DNA of 64,000 bases from positions 1,240,001 through 1,304,000 of the forward strand of contig NZ_CP170633.1 of the NCBI RefSeq assembly GCF_042932805.1, in the 5' to 3' direction. Origin of the DNA: Ascidiaceihabitans sp029251465. Its GTDB lineage: Bacteria; Pseudomonadota; Alphaproteobacteria; Rhodobacterales; Rhodobacteraceae. The notes under the pieces were generated by a model. That model did not search any database and was not told the origin of the DNA. It saw only the letters and a program-made list of their open reading frames with translations. Of the stretch, positions 35,372 through 44,602 are shown piece by piece (within the stretch, counting starts at the first letter, position 1; every line of letters begins with the position of its first letter). Position numbers and translations under genes: made by a program.

Positions 35372-35971
35372 CTATTTGGTTGTGGTGTTTTGAAACGCCG
35401 CGAAGGCGGCAGGTGTGTCGATGTCGGCGTAAAAGCCTGCTTGTGGCAGTGCCAAGTGCTGTGCCTGATCCGGATTGGCGCGTGTGAATTTTGCGCATCC
35501 GGGGTTTGTTTTATCCGCAAGCAATTGGGGCCGCATTTGCGCAGGGACAACGATGGGATTGCCACGGGTCCCTGCGTGAAACGGGATTGAAATCTTGGCG
35601 ACGTCAGCTGCCAAATGTGCTGCGATCAACGCGCGCAGATCGCCCTGTGTCAGTTGCGGTTGGTCACCAAGTCCAATCAGCAGGTGATCGACCATCGGGG
35701 GCGCAAGAAGACCGGCCCTGACTGAAAAGGGTTGGCCTTGTTCGAACTGCGGGTTGTGAACCAACCGGACAGGCAGGCCTGCAAGCGCTGTTTCGATCCG
35801 CTCCGCTTGGAAACCTGTGACAACACAGACTTCGCCATCAACCGCCCCAAGATAGGTTTCCACAACATGCCGGATCATCGGTGCACCAGCTATGGGCAGC
35901 AACAACTTGTTGTGCTCCTGCATCCGGCGCGACAAACCCGCCGCCAAAATGATCGCGCCGACCTTAGACAT
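35372..35971 (-). CDS. MocA-like molybdopterin cytidylyltransferase in the cox operon
   Basis: A 199-residue NTP transferase with LAAGLSRRMQEHNKLLLPIAG at the N-terminus and LIGLGDQPQL carrying the metal-binding Asp; the RGNPIVVP and DIDTPAAF segments are typical of MocA. CO dehydrogenase uses molybdopterin cytosine dinucleotide, so a dedicated cytidylyltransferase in the operon makes sense. It overlaps coxF by 8 bp. The classical Oligotropha cluster lists no such gene between coxF and coxG, so this is a variation on that order. Confidence 0.85.
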   Translation of the reverse strand: MSKVGAIILAAGLSRRMQEHNKLLLPIAGAPMIRHVVETYLGAVDGEVCVVTGFQAERIETALAGLPVRLVHNPQFEQGQPFSVRAGLLAPPMVDHLLIGLGDQPQLTQGDLRALIAAHLAADVAKISIPFHAGTRGNPIVVPAQMRPQLLADKTNPGCAKFTRANPDQAQHLALPQAGFYADIDTPAAFAAFQNTTTK

Positions 35972-36743
35972 TTTGCGCTGCCTTGATCAACAAACCACGT
36001 TTCACTTGCGTCAGTTCCGCAAGAATCGAGAGCGCAATTTCGGATGGCGTGACGGCCCCGATATCCATGCCCGCAGGGGCGTGAACCGATGCTATTTGCG
36101 TGGCTTCTACGCCAGCCTTCATCAGTTTTTCCGACAGGGCCGCATATTTCTTGGAACTTCCAACAAACGCAACGTAGTCAGCCGTTGCCGCCAAGCCAAT
36201 CTTTAATGCCGCCAAATCACCCTGTCCTTGGGTTGCAATCACCAGATACCGCCCGCGCCCTGAAACACGAGGCGGCAGCGGTGTGTCTGTTTCACAGGCA
36301 CCAATTGCCCAGCCAAATTGTCCAGCAAGTTCGGTCAATTTCTCCGCAACCGGAGACGCGCCAAACACCAATAGCTCTGGTTCGGGCATATGCGGTTCGA
36401 TGAAAATGTCGATCGTGCCTTTGGACGGACAGCCATTGCGGGCAAACTGAATGCCATCGACGTTGTCGCCTGCAGATACGCCCTTTTGCGCAAGGTCTTC
36501 TTCGGGAGAGACCGAGATAAATTGCGGCTGGCCCGTATCATAGGCCCGCAAGGTCGCCGCTTTGATGGCACCGCGCACGCAACCACCGCCCAGCCAACCC
36601 TCTAGGATCGTGCCGTCGTCGCGCAGCAACGCTTTGGCCCCCGGTTTGGCGGCCGTCACGCCAGCCGTGCGCACGATGGTGGCAACGGCAAAAACATCTT
36701 CGCCTTCTTGCAACCCGCTTTCCATGATCTGTTTGGGTGTCAT
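35964..36743 (-). CDS. coxF: CoxF, XdhC-like maturation protein
   Basis: A 259-residue XdhC-family protein. The N-terminal domain (GVTAAKPGAKALLRDDGTIL, then GWLGGGCVRGAI) is followed by a Rossmann-like domain with LLVFGASPVAEKL near 145 and VAFVGSSKKYAAL near 190. In the C-terminal half the glycine-rich loop differs from CoxI. CoxF is needed for assembly of the sulfurated copper-molybdenum centre of CO dehydrogenase. Four-base overlap with coxE upstream and 8-base overlap with the MocA-like gene downstream show tight operon structure. Confidence 0.85.
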   Translation of the reverse strand: MTPKQIMESGLQEGEDVFAVATIVRTAGVTAAKPGAKALLRDDGTILEGWLGGGCVRGAIKAATLRAYDTGQPQFISVSPEEDLAQKGVSAGDNVDGIQFARNGCPSKGTIDIFIEPHMPEPELLVFGASPVAEKLTELAGQFGWAIGACETDTPLPPRVSGRGRYLVIATQGQGDLAALKIGLAATADYVAFVGSSKKYAALSEKLMKAGVEATQIASVHAPAGMDIGAVTPSEIALSILAELTQVKRGLLIKAAQNV

Positions 36744-37924
36744 AACTGTGCGAAATCCTGCTCGAGGGCGGCCAGATCGCCCAACGTGTTTGCCGCGCGG
36801 AACAGGTCAAGATGCGGCAGCGCCTCGGCCATGGCACGCGCGGTCGGCTCGTAGCCATCCCAGCCCTTCAGCGGGTTCAGCCAGACCACCTTGCAGCCGC
36901 GTGTCTTAAGGCGGATCAAAGCGTCCGAAATACGGCTTTGGGATGCGGTGTCATACCCGTCAGACAGGATCATCACGACGGTCCGATTGTCCACAAACCT
37001 GCGCCCGTAGGTGCTTGCAAATTTGTTCAGACTTTCGCCAATCTTTGAGCCACCCGCGAACCCGTCAGCAAGCAAAGACAGTCGTGCAAGGGCGCGCAAG
37101 GCATCCTTGTCGCGCAAAGCTTCGGTAATCCGAACCAACCGCGTATGAAATAGGTAGGCATCGGCGCGACTGTCCGCGCGCATCAATCCGGCTAGAAAAG
37201 CCAGGAAAATGCGCGAATAAACAGTCATCGAGCCGGATACGTCACAGATCGCTGTCAACCGCAGCGCGCGATCTGGCCTGTGACGTTTGGGCAAGGCAAA
37301 CGGCTCGCCTCCGGTCGCAAGGCTTTGGCGCATGACTTTGCGAAAGTGGATTTGATCCCCTTTTCGGGCCGCTTTGCGACGCCGCGATCTGTGGTCCCGC
37401 ATCACAGCGCCAAGCCGCATGGCAATCTTTTCGGCAGCCTCAATATCCTCGGGCAGCACAATGTCGCGCAGGTCTTTTTTGAACAGATTGGCGACATCTG
37501 TGGCGACCAATTTGCCCTCACCATCGCTTTCAGCTTCGCCATCAGATCCATCAGGCGCTGTGATGTCGCCCGTACCGCCGATTTCACCCTCGGCTTCCGC
37601 ATGACGGGACGAATGCACATTTTTGTTCTCGCTCGGTTTTATGGTCGGCGTTACACGCGTTTTCACGCGACCACCGTTCATCCAAAAGCTGTTGAACAGC
37701 CCGTCAAATTGCGCGGCCTCGTCGGCGCAACCCGTGAAGACGGATTTCAAGGCGCGCCGCGTATCATGCGGGTTTGTGGCGTTAATATGGGTCAGCGCAT
37801 CCAAAGCGATGCCTGTTTCACCGACCCCAAGGCGCAAACCGTTGTCGCGCAAATGCGCCACAAAGCCTGCCATGCGCGCAGCTGGCCCTGGATCACGAGC
37901 GGCGAATTTGGTCACAATGCTCAT
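36740..37924 (-). CDS. coxE: CoxE, von Willebrand factor A-domain maturation protein
   Basis: A 394-residue cytoplasmic protein. The N-terminal helical region (1-95) and a Gly/Asp/Glu-rich linker (105-140) lead into a C-terminal VWA domain (about 220-390) with the MIDAS motif DVSGS at 228-232. CoxE works with the AAA+ ATPase CoxD in building the CuSMoO2 active site of CO dehydrogenase. It overlaps coxD and coxF by four bases each. Confidence 0.9.
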   Translation of the reverse strand: MSIVTKFAARDPGPAARMAGFVAHLRDNGLRLGVGETGIALDALTHINATNPHDTRRALKSVFTGCADEAAQFDGLFNSFWMNGGRVKTRVTPTIKPSENKNVHSSRHAEAEGEIGGTGDITAPDGSDGEAESDGEGKLVATDVANLFKKDLRDIVLPEDIEAAEKIAMRLGAVMRDHRSRRRKAARKGDQIHFRKVMRQSLATGGEPFALPKRHRPDRALRLTAICDVSGSMTVYSRIFLAFLAGLMRADSRADAYLFHTRLVRITEALRDKDALRALARLSLLADGFAGGSKIGESLNKFASTYGRRFVDNRTVVMILSDGYDTASQSRISDALIRLKTRGCKVVWLNPLKGWDGYEPTARAMAEALPHLDLFRAANTLGDLAALEQDFAQL

Positions 37925-38796
37925 GCCGCTTTGCCCGCTAAACGCTGGGCAACCTCGGTTGGAATGGCGCTTTGATCGGGCTGGGTTTTCAAAAGCGTCG
38001 TTAACGTCGCCTGTAGAATAGCAGGATCATCCGTTAGGTCAGCCACACCAAGCCCCATGAGGGCGGCGGCGAAATCCAGCATCTCGGCGATGCCCGGTTT
38101 TTTCTCCAGCTCCTGCTTGCGCAACGCCTGCACGAACCCCACGATTTGCGCGCACAGACGATCCGTAATGTCGGGATAACGCGTGATCAGAATGGTCAGT
38201 TCCGTCTCGTGATCCGGGTAGGGCACATGGGCATAAAGACAGCGACGGCGCAGCGCGTCGCTAAGATCGCGGGTGCCGTTGGCCGTCAGGATCACGATGG
38301 GGCGCGTTATCGCTGTGATCGTGCCCATTTCAGGGATCGTGATTTGAAATTCAGACAGAATTTCCAGCAGATAGGCCTCGAATTCCTCATCCGCGCGGTC
38401 GATCTCGTCGATCAAAAGAACGGGCGCTTTGTCTTGGCGGATCGCCTTAAGCAAAGGACGTTCCAGCAAAAACTCATCCGAAAAGATCCGCGCCTCAACC
38501 GCTTTTCCGGTCTCGCCATCCTCTGATGCGGCGCGGATCGCCAAAAGCTGACGTTGGTAATTCCACTCGTAAATCGCCTGCGCGGCATCAAGACCTTCGT
38601 AGCACTGCAGCCGGATCAGTTGCGTCTCCTGCACCGTGGCCAACACCCGCGCGACCTCGGTTTTACCGACGCCAGCGGCACCCTCAAGCAGCAAAGGACG
38701 CCCAAGCGAGAGCGACAAATGCAGCGCCATCGCCAGATCGCTTGAGGCAATATAGCCCTGATCGGCCATGGCCGTTTGCAACGTATTCCAAGTCAT
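37921..38796 (-). CDS. coxD: CoxD, MoxR-type AAA+ ATPase for CO dehydrogenase maturation
   Basis: A 291-residue AAA+ protein with Walker A GAAGVGKT (39-46), Walker B LLIDEID (about 127-133), sensor-1 region VILTANGTRDL and an Arg-rich segment ALRRRC. CoxD uses ATP in the sulfuration and copper insertion of the molybdenum centre in CoxL. The start chosen, at 38796, has GGGAGG close upstream; a GTG or ATG ten codons earlier would give a non-family N-terminus. It lies 51 bp after coxL and overlaps coxE by four bases. Confidence 0.92.
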   Translation of the reverse strand: MTWNTLQTAMADQGYIASSDLAMALHLSLSLGRPLLLEGAAGVGKTEVARVLATVQETQLIRLQCYEGLDAAQAIYEWNYQRQLLAIRAASEDGETGKAVEARIFSDEFLLERPLLKAIRQDKAPVLLIDEIDRADEEFEAYLLEILSEFQITIPEMGTITAITRPIVILTANGTRDLSDALRRRCLYAHVPYPDHETELTILITRYPDITDRLCAQIVGFVQALRKQELEKKPGIAEMLDFAAALMGLGVADLTDDPAILQATLTTLLKTQPDQSAIPTEVAQRLAGKAA

Positions 38797-38847
38797 CGGT
38801 GTCCTCCCAGACGACGTGGGCCACACGTGCGGCCCACATCATTTCCT

Positions 38848-41274
38848 TTAGTCGTGCATGCCCAGATCATTGGCTGTCTGCCAAATGCGCCAGTGGTCGT
38901 GGGGCATGTTGGTGTGACGGTTGCCAAACGGGCGGAACGCGTCCTGCACCGCATTCGAAAAGCACGGAACGCCGCCGACATGCGGGCTTTCGCCGACACC
39001 TTTGGCCCCGATCGGGTGGTGCGGGCTGGGGGTGACGGTAAAGTCGGTCTCGTAGTTCGGCACCTCCCAAGCGGTGGGCAGGAAGAAGTCCATGAGCGTG
39101 CCGGTCTTGCAGTTGCCCATGTCGTCGTAGGCAATCTCTTGACCCAAGGCGACGGCGAGCGCCTCTGTCAGGCCGCCGTGGATTTGCCCCTCGATCACCA
39201 TCGGGTTGATCCGTGTGCCGCAATCGTCCAGCGCATAGAACCGGCGTATTTCCGGCACACCCGTGTCCACGTCGATGTCCATGACGCAGACATAGGCGCC
39301 AAACGGGTAGGTCATGTTGGGCGGGTCATAGTAGCTGACCGCTTCTAGACCCGGTTCGAGCCCCGGTATCGCTTGGTTGTAGGCGGCGTAGGCGATGTCT
39401 TTCATCGTCTTGAACTGCTCAGGTGCGCCTTTGACGACAAAACGGTCCACGTCGAATTCCACATCGTTGTCGTGGACCTCTAGCAAATAGGCCGCGATCA
39501 TCTGCGCCTTGGCACGGATTTTGCGCCCCGCCATTGCCGCCGCCGCCCCAGCCACTGGGGTCGATCGTGACCCGTAGGTGCCAAGGCCATACGGGGCCGT
39601 ATCGGTGTCGCCTTCCTCGATTGTGATGCTTTCCGCAGACAGACCAATCTCGGTCGCGAGGATTTGCGCAAACGTCGTGGCGTGCCCCTGACCTTGGCTG
39701 ATCGTCCCAAGCCGCGCGACGGCCGATCCTGTCGGGTGGATGCGGATTTCGCAGCTGTCAAACATGCCCATCCCAAGGATGTCACAGTTTTTCACAGGGC
39801 CCGCGCCGACAATCTCGGTAAAGAAGGACAGACCGATGCCCATGACTTTGCGGGTTTCGCCGCGCTTGAACGCCGCTACGCGTTCTGCCTGTTCGGCGCG
39901 CAGGCCTTTGTAATCAACCGCCAACAACGCCTTGTCCCAAGCGGTCTGATAATCACCAGAGTCGTATTCCCAACCCAGCGCCGCGGTGTAAGGAAACTGC
40001 TCTTTCTTGATGAAATTGATGGAGCGCAATTCAGCTGGATCCATGTTCAACTCGATCGCAAGGACCTCGATCATACGTTCGATGAAATACACGGCCTCCG
40101 TCACGCGGAACGAGCAGCGATACGACACGCCACCCGGTGCTTTGTTGGTGTAAACACCGTCCACGCCAAGGTAGGCGACGGGGATGTCATAGGACCCCGT
40201 GCAGATGTTCATAAAGCCAGCAGGAAACTTGGTCGGGTCCGCGCAGGCGTCAAACGCGCCGTGATCGGCGGTGACGTGGCAGTGCAGGCCGGTGATTTTG
40301 CCGTCTTTGGTGGCGCTGATCTTGCCCTTCATCCAATAGTCACGCGCGAAGGCGGTGGACATCAGGTTTTCCATCCGGTCCTCGACCCACTTCACCGGAA
40401 CACCGGTGACGATAGAGGCGACGATAGAACAGACATAGCCGGGATAGACGCCAACCTTGTTGCCAAAACCGCCGCCAATGTCAGGCGATACAACGCGGAT
40501 GTTGTGTTCTTCTATTCCCGACAGCAGGGATGCGACCGTGCGCACCACATGCGGTGCTTGGAACGTGCCCCACAACGTCAGCTTGCCGTTGACCTTGTCC
40601 ATCGACGCAACCGATCCGCAGGTTTCAAGCGGGCAGGGGTGCGTGCGGTGGTAATACATCTCTTCGGTGGCGACGACGTCTGCATTGTCGATGACCTGAT
40701 TGGTGGCGTCTTCCTCGCCTGCTTCCCACGTAAAGATGTGATTGGGATGCTTGCGCGGTCCGTGTGCGCCGTTGGGGATCGACCCGTCTTCGGCCACCAG
40801 ATCTTCGCGTAGCACGACGTCCGATTGTAGCGATTTGAACGGGTCAACGATGACTTCTAGTTCTTCGTAATCCACCTCGACCAGCTCAACCGCATCGGCA
40901 GCGACATAGCGGTCAGAGGCGACAACGAATGCGACCTCTTGGCCTTGGAACAGCACCTTGCCGTCCGCCAGCACCATCTGTTTGTCACCGGCGAGCGTTG
41001 GCATCCAGTGCAAGTTCAGCGGCTCTAGGTCTTTGGCCGTGAGCACCGCGACAACACCCGGCAATGCCATGGCTGCGTCAACATTGATCGATTTGACCCG
41101 CGCGTGGGCGTAAGGGGAGCGCACGAAATCGCCGTGCAACATGCCCGGCAGCTTTATGTCATCGACGTAATTGCCCTTGCCTTGCGTAAATCGCGCATCC
41201 TCGACCCGCTTGCGTGAACAGCCCATGCCCCTAAGGTTGGCGACCCGTTCGTCGCGTGTGATTTCGTCCTTCAT
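38848..41274 (-). CDS. coxL: CoxL, molybdenum-copper large subunit of aerobic CO dehydrogenase (form I)
   Basis: An 808-residue catalytic subunit that oxidises CO with water to CO2, yielding two electrons. The active-site loop reads SYRCSFR with Cys387, the residue that binds copper through the CuSMoO2 cluster. This is the form I (true CO dehydrogenase) signature AYxCSFR except that Ala is Ser. The other family motifs are present: PDIGGGFGNK near 265, QGQGHATTF near 555, and GAKGVGESPH carrying the base Glu near 765. Length matches Oligotropha CoxL. It overlaps coxS by four bases. It acts at the inner face of the cytoplasmic membrane in a (LMS)2 complex. Confidence 0.96.
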   Translation of the reverse strand: MKDEITRDERVANLRGMGCSRKRVEDARFTQGKGNYVDDIKLPGMLHGDFVRSPYAHARVKSINVDAAMALPGVVAVLTAKDLEPLNLHWMPTLAGDKQMVLADGKVLFQGQEVAFVVASDRYVAADAVELVEVDYEELEVIVDPFKSLQSDVVLREDLVAEDGSIPNGAHGPRKHPNHIFTWEAGEEDATNQVIDNADVVATEEMYYHRTHPCPLETCGSVASMDKVNGKLTLWGTFQAPHVVRTVASLLSGIEEHNIRVVSPDIGGGFGNKVGVYPGYVCSIVASIVTGVPVKWVEDRMENLMSTAFARDYWMKGKISATKDGKITGLHCHVTADHGAFDACADPTKFPAGFMNICTGSYDIPVAYLGVDGVYTNKAPGGVSYRCSFRVTEAVYFIERMIEVLAIELNMDPAELRSINFIKKEQFPYTAALGWEYDSGDYQTAWDKALLAVDYKGLRAEQAERVAAFKRGETRKVMGIGLSFFTEIVGAGPVKNCDILGMGMFDSCEIRIHPTGSAVARLGTISQGQGHATTFAQILATEIGLSAESITIEEGDTDTAPYGLGTYGSRSTPVAGAAAAMAGRKIRAKAQMIAAYLLEVHDNDVEFDVDRFVVKGAPEQFKTMKDIAYAAYNQAIPGLEPGLEAVSYYDPPNMTYPFGAYVCVMDIDVDTGVPEIRRFYALDDCGTRINPMVIEGQIHGGLTEALAVALGQEIAYDDMGNCKTGTLMDFFLPTAWEVPNYETDFTVTPSPHHPIGAKGVGESPHVGGVPCFSNAVQDAFRPFGNRHTNMPHDHWRIWQTANDLGMHD

Positions 41275-41801
41275 TGTGCCGCCTCCACTTCTTTTTGTCC
41301 TACCACGTCGTTGCTTGAGGACTTTGCTGCATTCAGTTCAGACGCCGCTGAAAGAATAGATTTCACGATGTTCTGGTAGCCCGTGCAGCGGCAGATATTG
41401 CCTGCGATGCCAAAGCGAACCTCGTCCTCGGTCGGGTTGGGGTTTTCTTCGAGCAGCTTGGCCGCCCGCGTAATCATGCCCGGCGTGCAAAACCCGCACT
41501 GAAGGCCGTGGTGTTCTTTGAAGTTCTCTTGCAAGACGTGCAGGGCATCAGGGCTGCCTAAGCCTTCGATTGTCGTCACCTCTGCGCCGTTGGCTTGCGC
41601 CACAAACACCGTGCAGGATTTCACCGATTTGCCATTCATCGTTACGGTGCACGCCCCGCAATGTGACGTTTCACACCCCACGTGCGGGCCGGTAATGTTC
41701 AATTTTTCGCGCAGCGCGTAGATCAGCAACTCGCGGGGTTCTGCGAGGAATTCGTGGTCCGCGCCGTTCACGTTCAGTTTGACGTGCATCTTGTTTGACA
41801 T
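41271..41801 (-). CDS. coxS: CoxS, [2Fe-2S] small subunit of CO dehydrogenase
   Basis: A 176-residue iron-sulfur subunit. The N-terminal ferredoxin domain has Cys in VGCETSHCGACTVTM plus SC downstream, and the C-terminal helical domain has CGFCTPGM and CRCTGYQ, together binding two [2Fe-2S] clusters that pass electrons from CoxL to CoxM. The start at 41801 has GGGAGA upstream; an earlier frame adds 19 unlikely residues. The C-terminal tail past residue 160 is rich in Ser, Ala and Asn. It lies 13 bp after coxM and overlaps coxL by four bases. Confidence 0.95.
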   Translation of the reverse strand: MSNKMHVKLNVNGADHEFLAEPRELLIYALREKLNITGPHVGCETSHCGACTVTMNGKSVKSCTVFVAQANGAEVTTIEGLGSPDALHVLQENFKEHHGLQCGFCTPGMITRAAKLLEENPNPTEDEVRFGIAGNICRCTGYQNIVKSILSAASELNAAKSSSNDVVGQKEVEAAQ

Positions 41802-41814
41802 GTTCAATTTCTCC

Positions 41815-42669
41815 CTATGCGCGCGACCAGGCACGCGCGATGGCGCGGCCCAAGACAATGCCTGCGGCGTGACGTTTGAATGCGACGGGGCCGCGGTTGT
41901 CTTCTGTTGGATCGATGTCGTCGAGCATTGCTGTGATGGCTGCCTTTAGCGACGCATCATCACAAGTGCTTCCAATCAACGCCTCAGCAGCAGCTTTAGA
42001 CCAGACCGGCACATCGCTGAGGTTGGTCATCGCGATGGAAGCGGTCGCAACCTTGCCGCCGTCTTTGGACATCTGCACTGCAGCGGCAGCCGTGGCGTAA
42101 TCGCCGATTTTGCGTTTTTGTTTCTCGTAAGCATACCCACCCAGTGGGGCCGCAAACGATATTGCCGTCAAAACCTCGTCGTCTTCACGCTCGGTCATGT
42201 AGGCGGCTTCGTAAAATTCACGCGCATCAATAACCCTGTCTCCATCAGGGCCGGTCACATGGAATTGCGCGTTCAAACACTGCATCAGGCCGGGCATGTC
42301 GTTGCCCGGATCACCGTTTGCAACATTGCCACCAACAGTGCCCATGTAGCGGACCTGTGGATCGGCAATCTGCAACGCCGCCTCTTTCATAATTGGTGCT
42401 GCTGCCTTTAGCGCGTCCGAGTTGATGATGTCATGCTGCGTCGTCATTGCGCCGATCCGCACAACGCCATCCGCGACACTAATTGCCCCAAGCCCGTCGA
42501 TGTCTTGTAGATCGATCAGATGCGGGACCTCGGCCATCCGCAGTTTCATCATAGGGATCAGGCTGTGCCCCCCTGCGATCACACGGGCATCGTCGCCGTG
42601 TTCTTGTAACAAGGCAATCACGCCTGCCATGTCTGTTGGCCTGTAGTATTCAAACGCTGCTGGTATCAT
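41815..42669 (-). CDS. coxM: CoxM, FAD-binding medium subunit of CO dehydrogenase
   Basis: A 284-residue flavoprotein with the FAD-binding signatures of the family: AGGHSL at about 32-37 and TVGGNVANGDPGND at about 110-123. The C-terminal CO dehydrogenase flavoprotein domain follows. It accepts electrons from the CoxS clusters and delivers them to the respiratory chain. It is the first structural gene of the operon, with GGGAGG about ten bases before the ATG. The order M-S-L is that of known form I clusters. The 134-bp gap to coxC probably holds its promoter. Confidence 0.95.
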   Translation of the reverse strand: MIPAAFEYYRPTDMAGVIALLQEHGDDARVIAGGHSLIPMMKLRMAEVPHLIDLQDIDGLGAISVADGVVRIGAMTTQHDIINSDALKAAAPIMKEAALQIADPQVRYMGTVGGNVANGDPGNDMPGLMQCLNAQFHVTGPDGDRVIDAREFYEAAYMTEREDDEVLTAISFAAPLGGYAYEKQKRKIGDYATAAAAVQMSKDGGKVATASIAMTNLSDVPVWSKAAAEALIGSTCDDASLKAAITAMLDDIDPTEDNRGPVAFKRHAAGIVLGRAIARAWSRA

Positions 42670-42803
42670 CGCTTCGCCTCCCGTTCCGCAAATGGATGTC
42701 AGGAGTAAACTTGTATGCAGTCGCGCACCGACGCTTGTGCTATTCAGCGAGCTGTTAAGGAATTTTCACGAACTGCGCGTCATCCTGCACGAGTTGCGAA
42801 ATC

Positions 42804-43946
42804 TCAGATGCCAAGCGCGTCGCGTACGGGTTTCAGGTTAGAACGACTCACCGGGACGGTTGGTAAATCGGGTGCGGCAAAGCGACAAACACCGGTGTCT
42901 TTAAGCCGTTCAAAATGTTCGACCTGTGTCGGGTTCACCAAATAGCTTCTGTGGGTCTTTAAAAAACCGATCGCACCGAGGCGCTTGGCGGCCTCCGTGA
43001 TTGGCCAAGTGCAAAAATGCTGCCCGGTTTGTGTATAGACATTTGTATAATGCCCCTGGGCACGGACAAACGCGACCTGCGCAGGATCGATCAAATGCGT
43101 CATGCCTTCGCGTTCGCAGGGGATTCTGATCGAAGCTGGCATGACGTGTGGCGGGGCGGCTTTTGTCGTGGGCGTAACCGAAAAATCCAGCGGATCCGCA
43201 CCGTCCAGTACGGGTGCATTTGGATCCAGAAACGTGACACTCATCCACAAGAACGCGCCAAAGATCACAAAGCTGGATAAGATCACACCAACGGCAAGTA
43301 TCTCGTTGCTCATCACCGGTCCGAATTCATTCAGGGTCGGAACCTCGATAAAACTGGTGCCAAGAGTCGCGACAAAATGAACAGAAGACACGGCGAACCC
43401 AAAGCAAAGCGTGCCGAGCAAAATGTTGCGATTGTTGCGCTGACCGTAGGCAATCCAGAACGCCAAAATACACAATCCAATGGCTGAAACGACGGCCAAC
43501 ACGATCCCGAAAGGCGTGTATATGGCACGGCACAACTGCAACCCCGCCATCCCGACATAATGCATCGCAAGAATACCGCATCCAACCAAAGCACCGGCAC
43601 CACAAAGGGTCGCTGTCGTGCGTTCGCGAAAATGCAGCAACAACAACGCCACGCCAACAATCAATATCGCGAGCAAGGCCGAAGCCAGTGTAATCGCCGC
43701 ATCATAATAAAACAGGATAGGCATTTGCAGGCCCAGCATTGCCACAAAATGCATCGACCAGATGCCGCCTCCAAGCGCTATGGCAGACATCGCAACCGAC
43801 CCTTTTCGGCGTGACACACTTTGCGATGACAGGTTTTTTGACAACGTAAACCCAGTGAACCCCGCCACAATAGCGATGATCATTGAGGCAAATACCAGCC
43901 ATGTATTATGACTAACGTCCAAGACATCCATGATACGTGATTGCAC
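42804..43946 (-). CDS. coxC: CoxC-like MHYT-LytTR membrane regulator
   Basis: A protein of about 380 residues with seven hydrophobic helices (about 15-240) carrying MHYT-type motifs: MHFVAM near 66, MHYVGM near 129 and a degenerate VHFVAT near 190. A C-terminal LytTR DNA-binding domain (about 275-380; VRAQGHYTNVY and TWPITEAAKRLG) follows. MHYT helices are predicted to bind a metal and sense O2, CO or NO; CoxC and CoxH of Oligotropha have this architecture. It lies directly upstream of coxM and probably controls the operon in response to CO. The start is uncertain: GTG at 43946 has AGGA five bases upstream, TTG at 43949 and ATG at 43931 are alternatives. Confidence 0.88.
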   Translation of the reverse strand: MQSRIMDVLDVSHNTWLVFASMIIAIVAGFTGFTLSKNLSSQSVSRRKGSVAMSAIALGGGIWSMHFVAMLGLQMPILFYYDAAITLASALLAILIVGVALLLLHFRERTTATLCGAGALVGCGILAMHYVGMAGLQLCRAIYTPFGIVLAVVSAIGLCILAFWIAYGQRNNRNILLGTLCFGFAVSSVHFVATLGTSFIEVPTLNEFGPVMSNEILAVGVILSSFVIFGAFLWMSVTFLDPNAPVLDGADPLDFSVTPTTKAAPPHVMPASIRIPCEREGMTHLIDPAQVAFVRAQGHYTNVYTQTGQHFCTWPITEAAKRLGAIGFLKTHRSYLVNPTQVEHFERLKDTGVCRFAAPDLPTVPVSRSNLKPVRDALGI

Positions 43947-43949
43947 CAA

Positions 43950-44602
43950 ATTCCTGACAAATCAAACACGGAAGGTCAGTAGGCCGTTCAATTTTGCGCC
44001 AAAAGCGGAAAAATTCGGGCCGTTCGTCAAAGGTAAAACCATCTCGCTGAGAACAATCTGCGGGGTTTTAGACTTACAAATCGTTCACGCCGCACCAATC
44101 AGTTTGGGCTGACCTGCGTCATTTGGAAGTTTTCGACCCGCGCAAAGTGGAGCGGCTAAAATCGTTCGCCCCGTGTTCAGATGTCGATCTTAGTTTGACC
44201 GGGCAATAACTGTACTGTGCATCGTATACGCGCCTGTTTCGCTTTGCTCCAGATCCAATTGCTGTAACCCAGTCACGCACTGATCTGCCGTAAACATCCA
44301 CTAAATTTCGCAGACCTCCAATGTCTTGATTGGTGGAAATGTTAACTTTTGGTCAACTTGGATACATTTCAACATTCTTACAGGTCGGACGAGTTTTGGC
44401 CAAATGTCTTTGACGTTCCTATGGGTCCAAAATCCACACCCGCTACGGCCTGCCAGGAACACTTAAGACAGGGCTAGATGGGCTGACGGTGACTTCACGA
44501 AGATGCCCGTGGGTACGGCCGTAAATACAAACGTTATTTTTCTAAAGTGATCCTTGATACTGCCAGCAAAAATTACAGCTTCACGTGGACCAATTTTAAA
44601 CC
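43950..44602. other. Intergenic region with no supported gene
   Basis: A 653-bp gap upstream of coxC and downstream of the CNNM gene. Only short frames are present (for example a 60-codon minus frame at 44119-44301), and I recognise none of them. The right-hand 250 bp are AT-rich. A decayed gene is possible but cannot be shown. Confidence 0.5.

Noticed and set aside
39664..40812. A 382-codon plus-strand frame
   Set aside because: Antisense of coxL; Arg/His-rich translation without domains.
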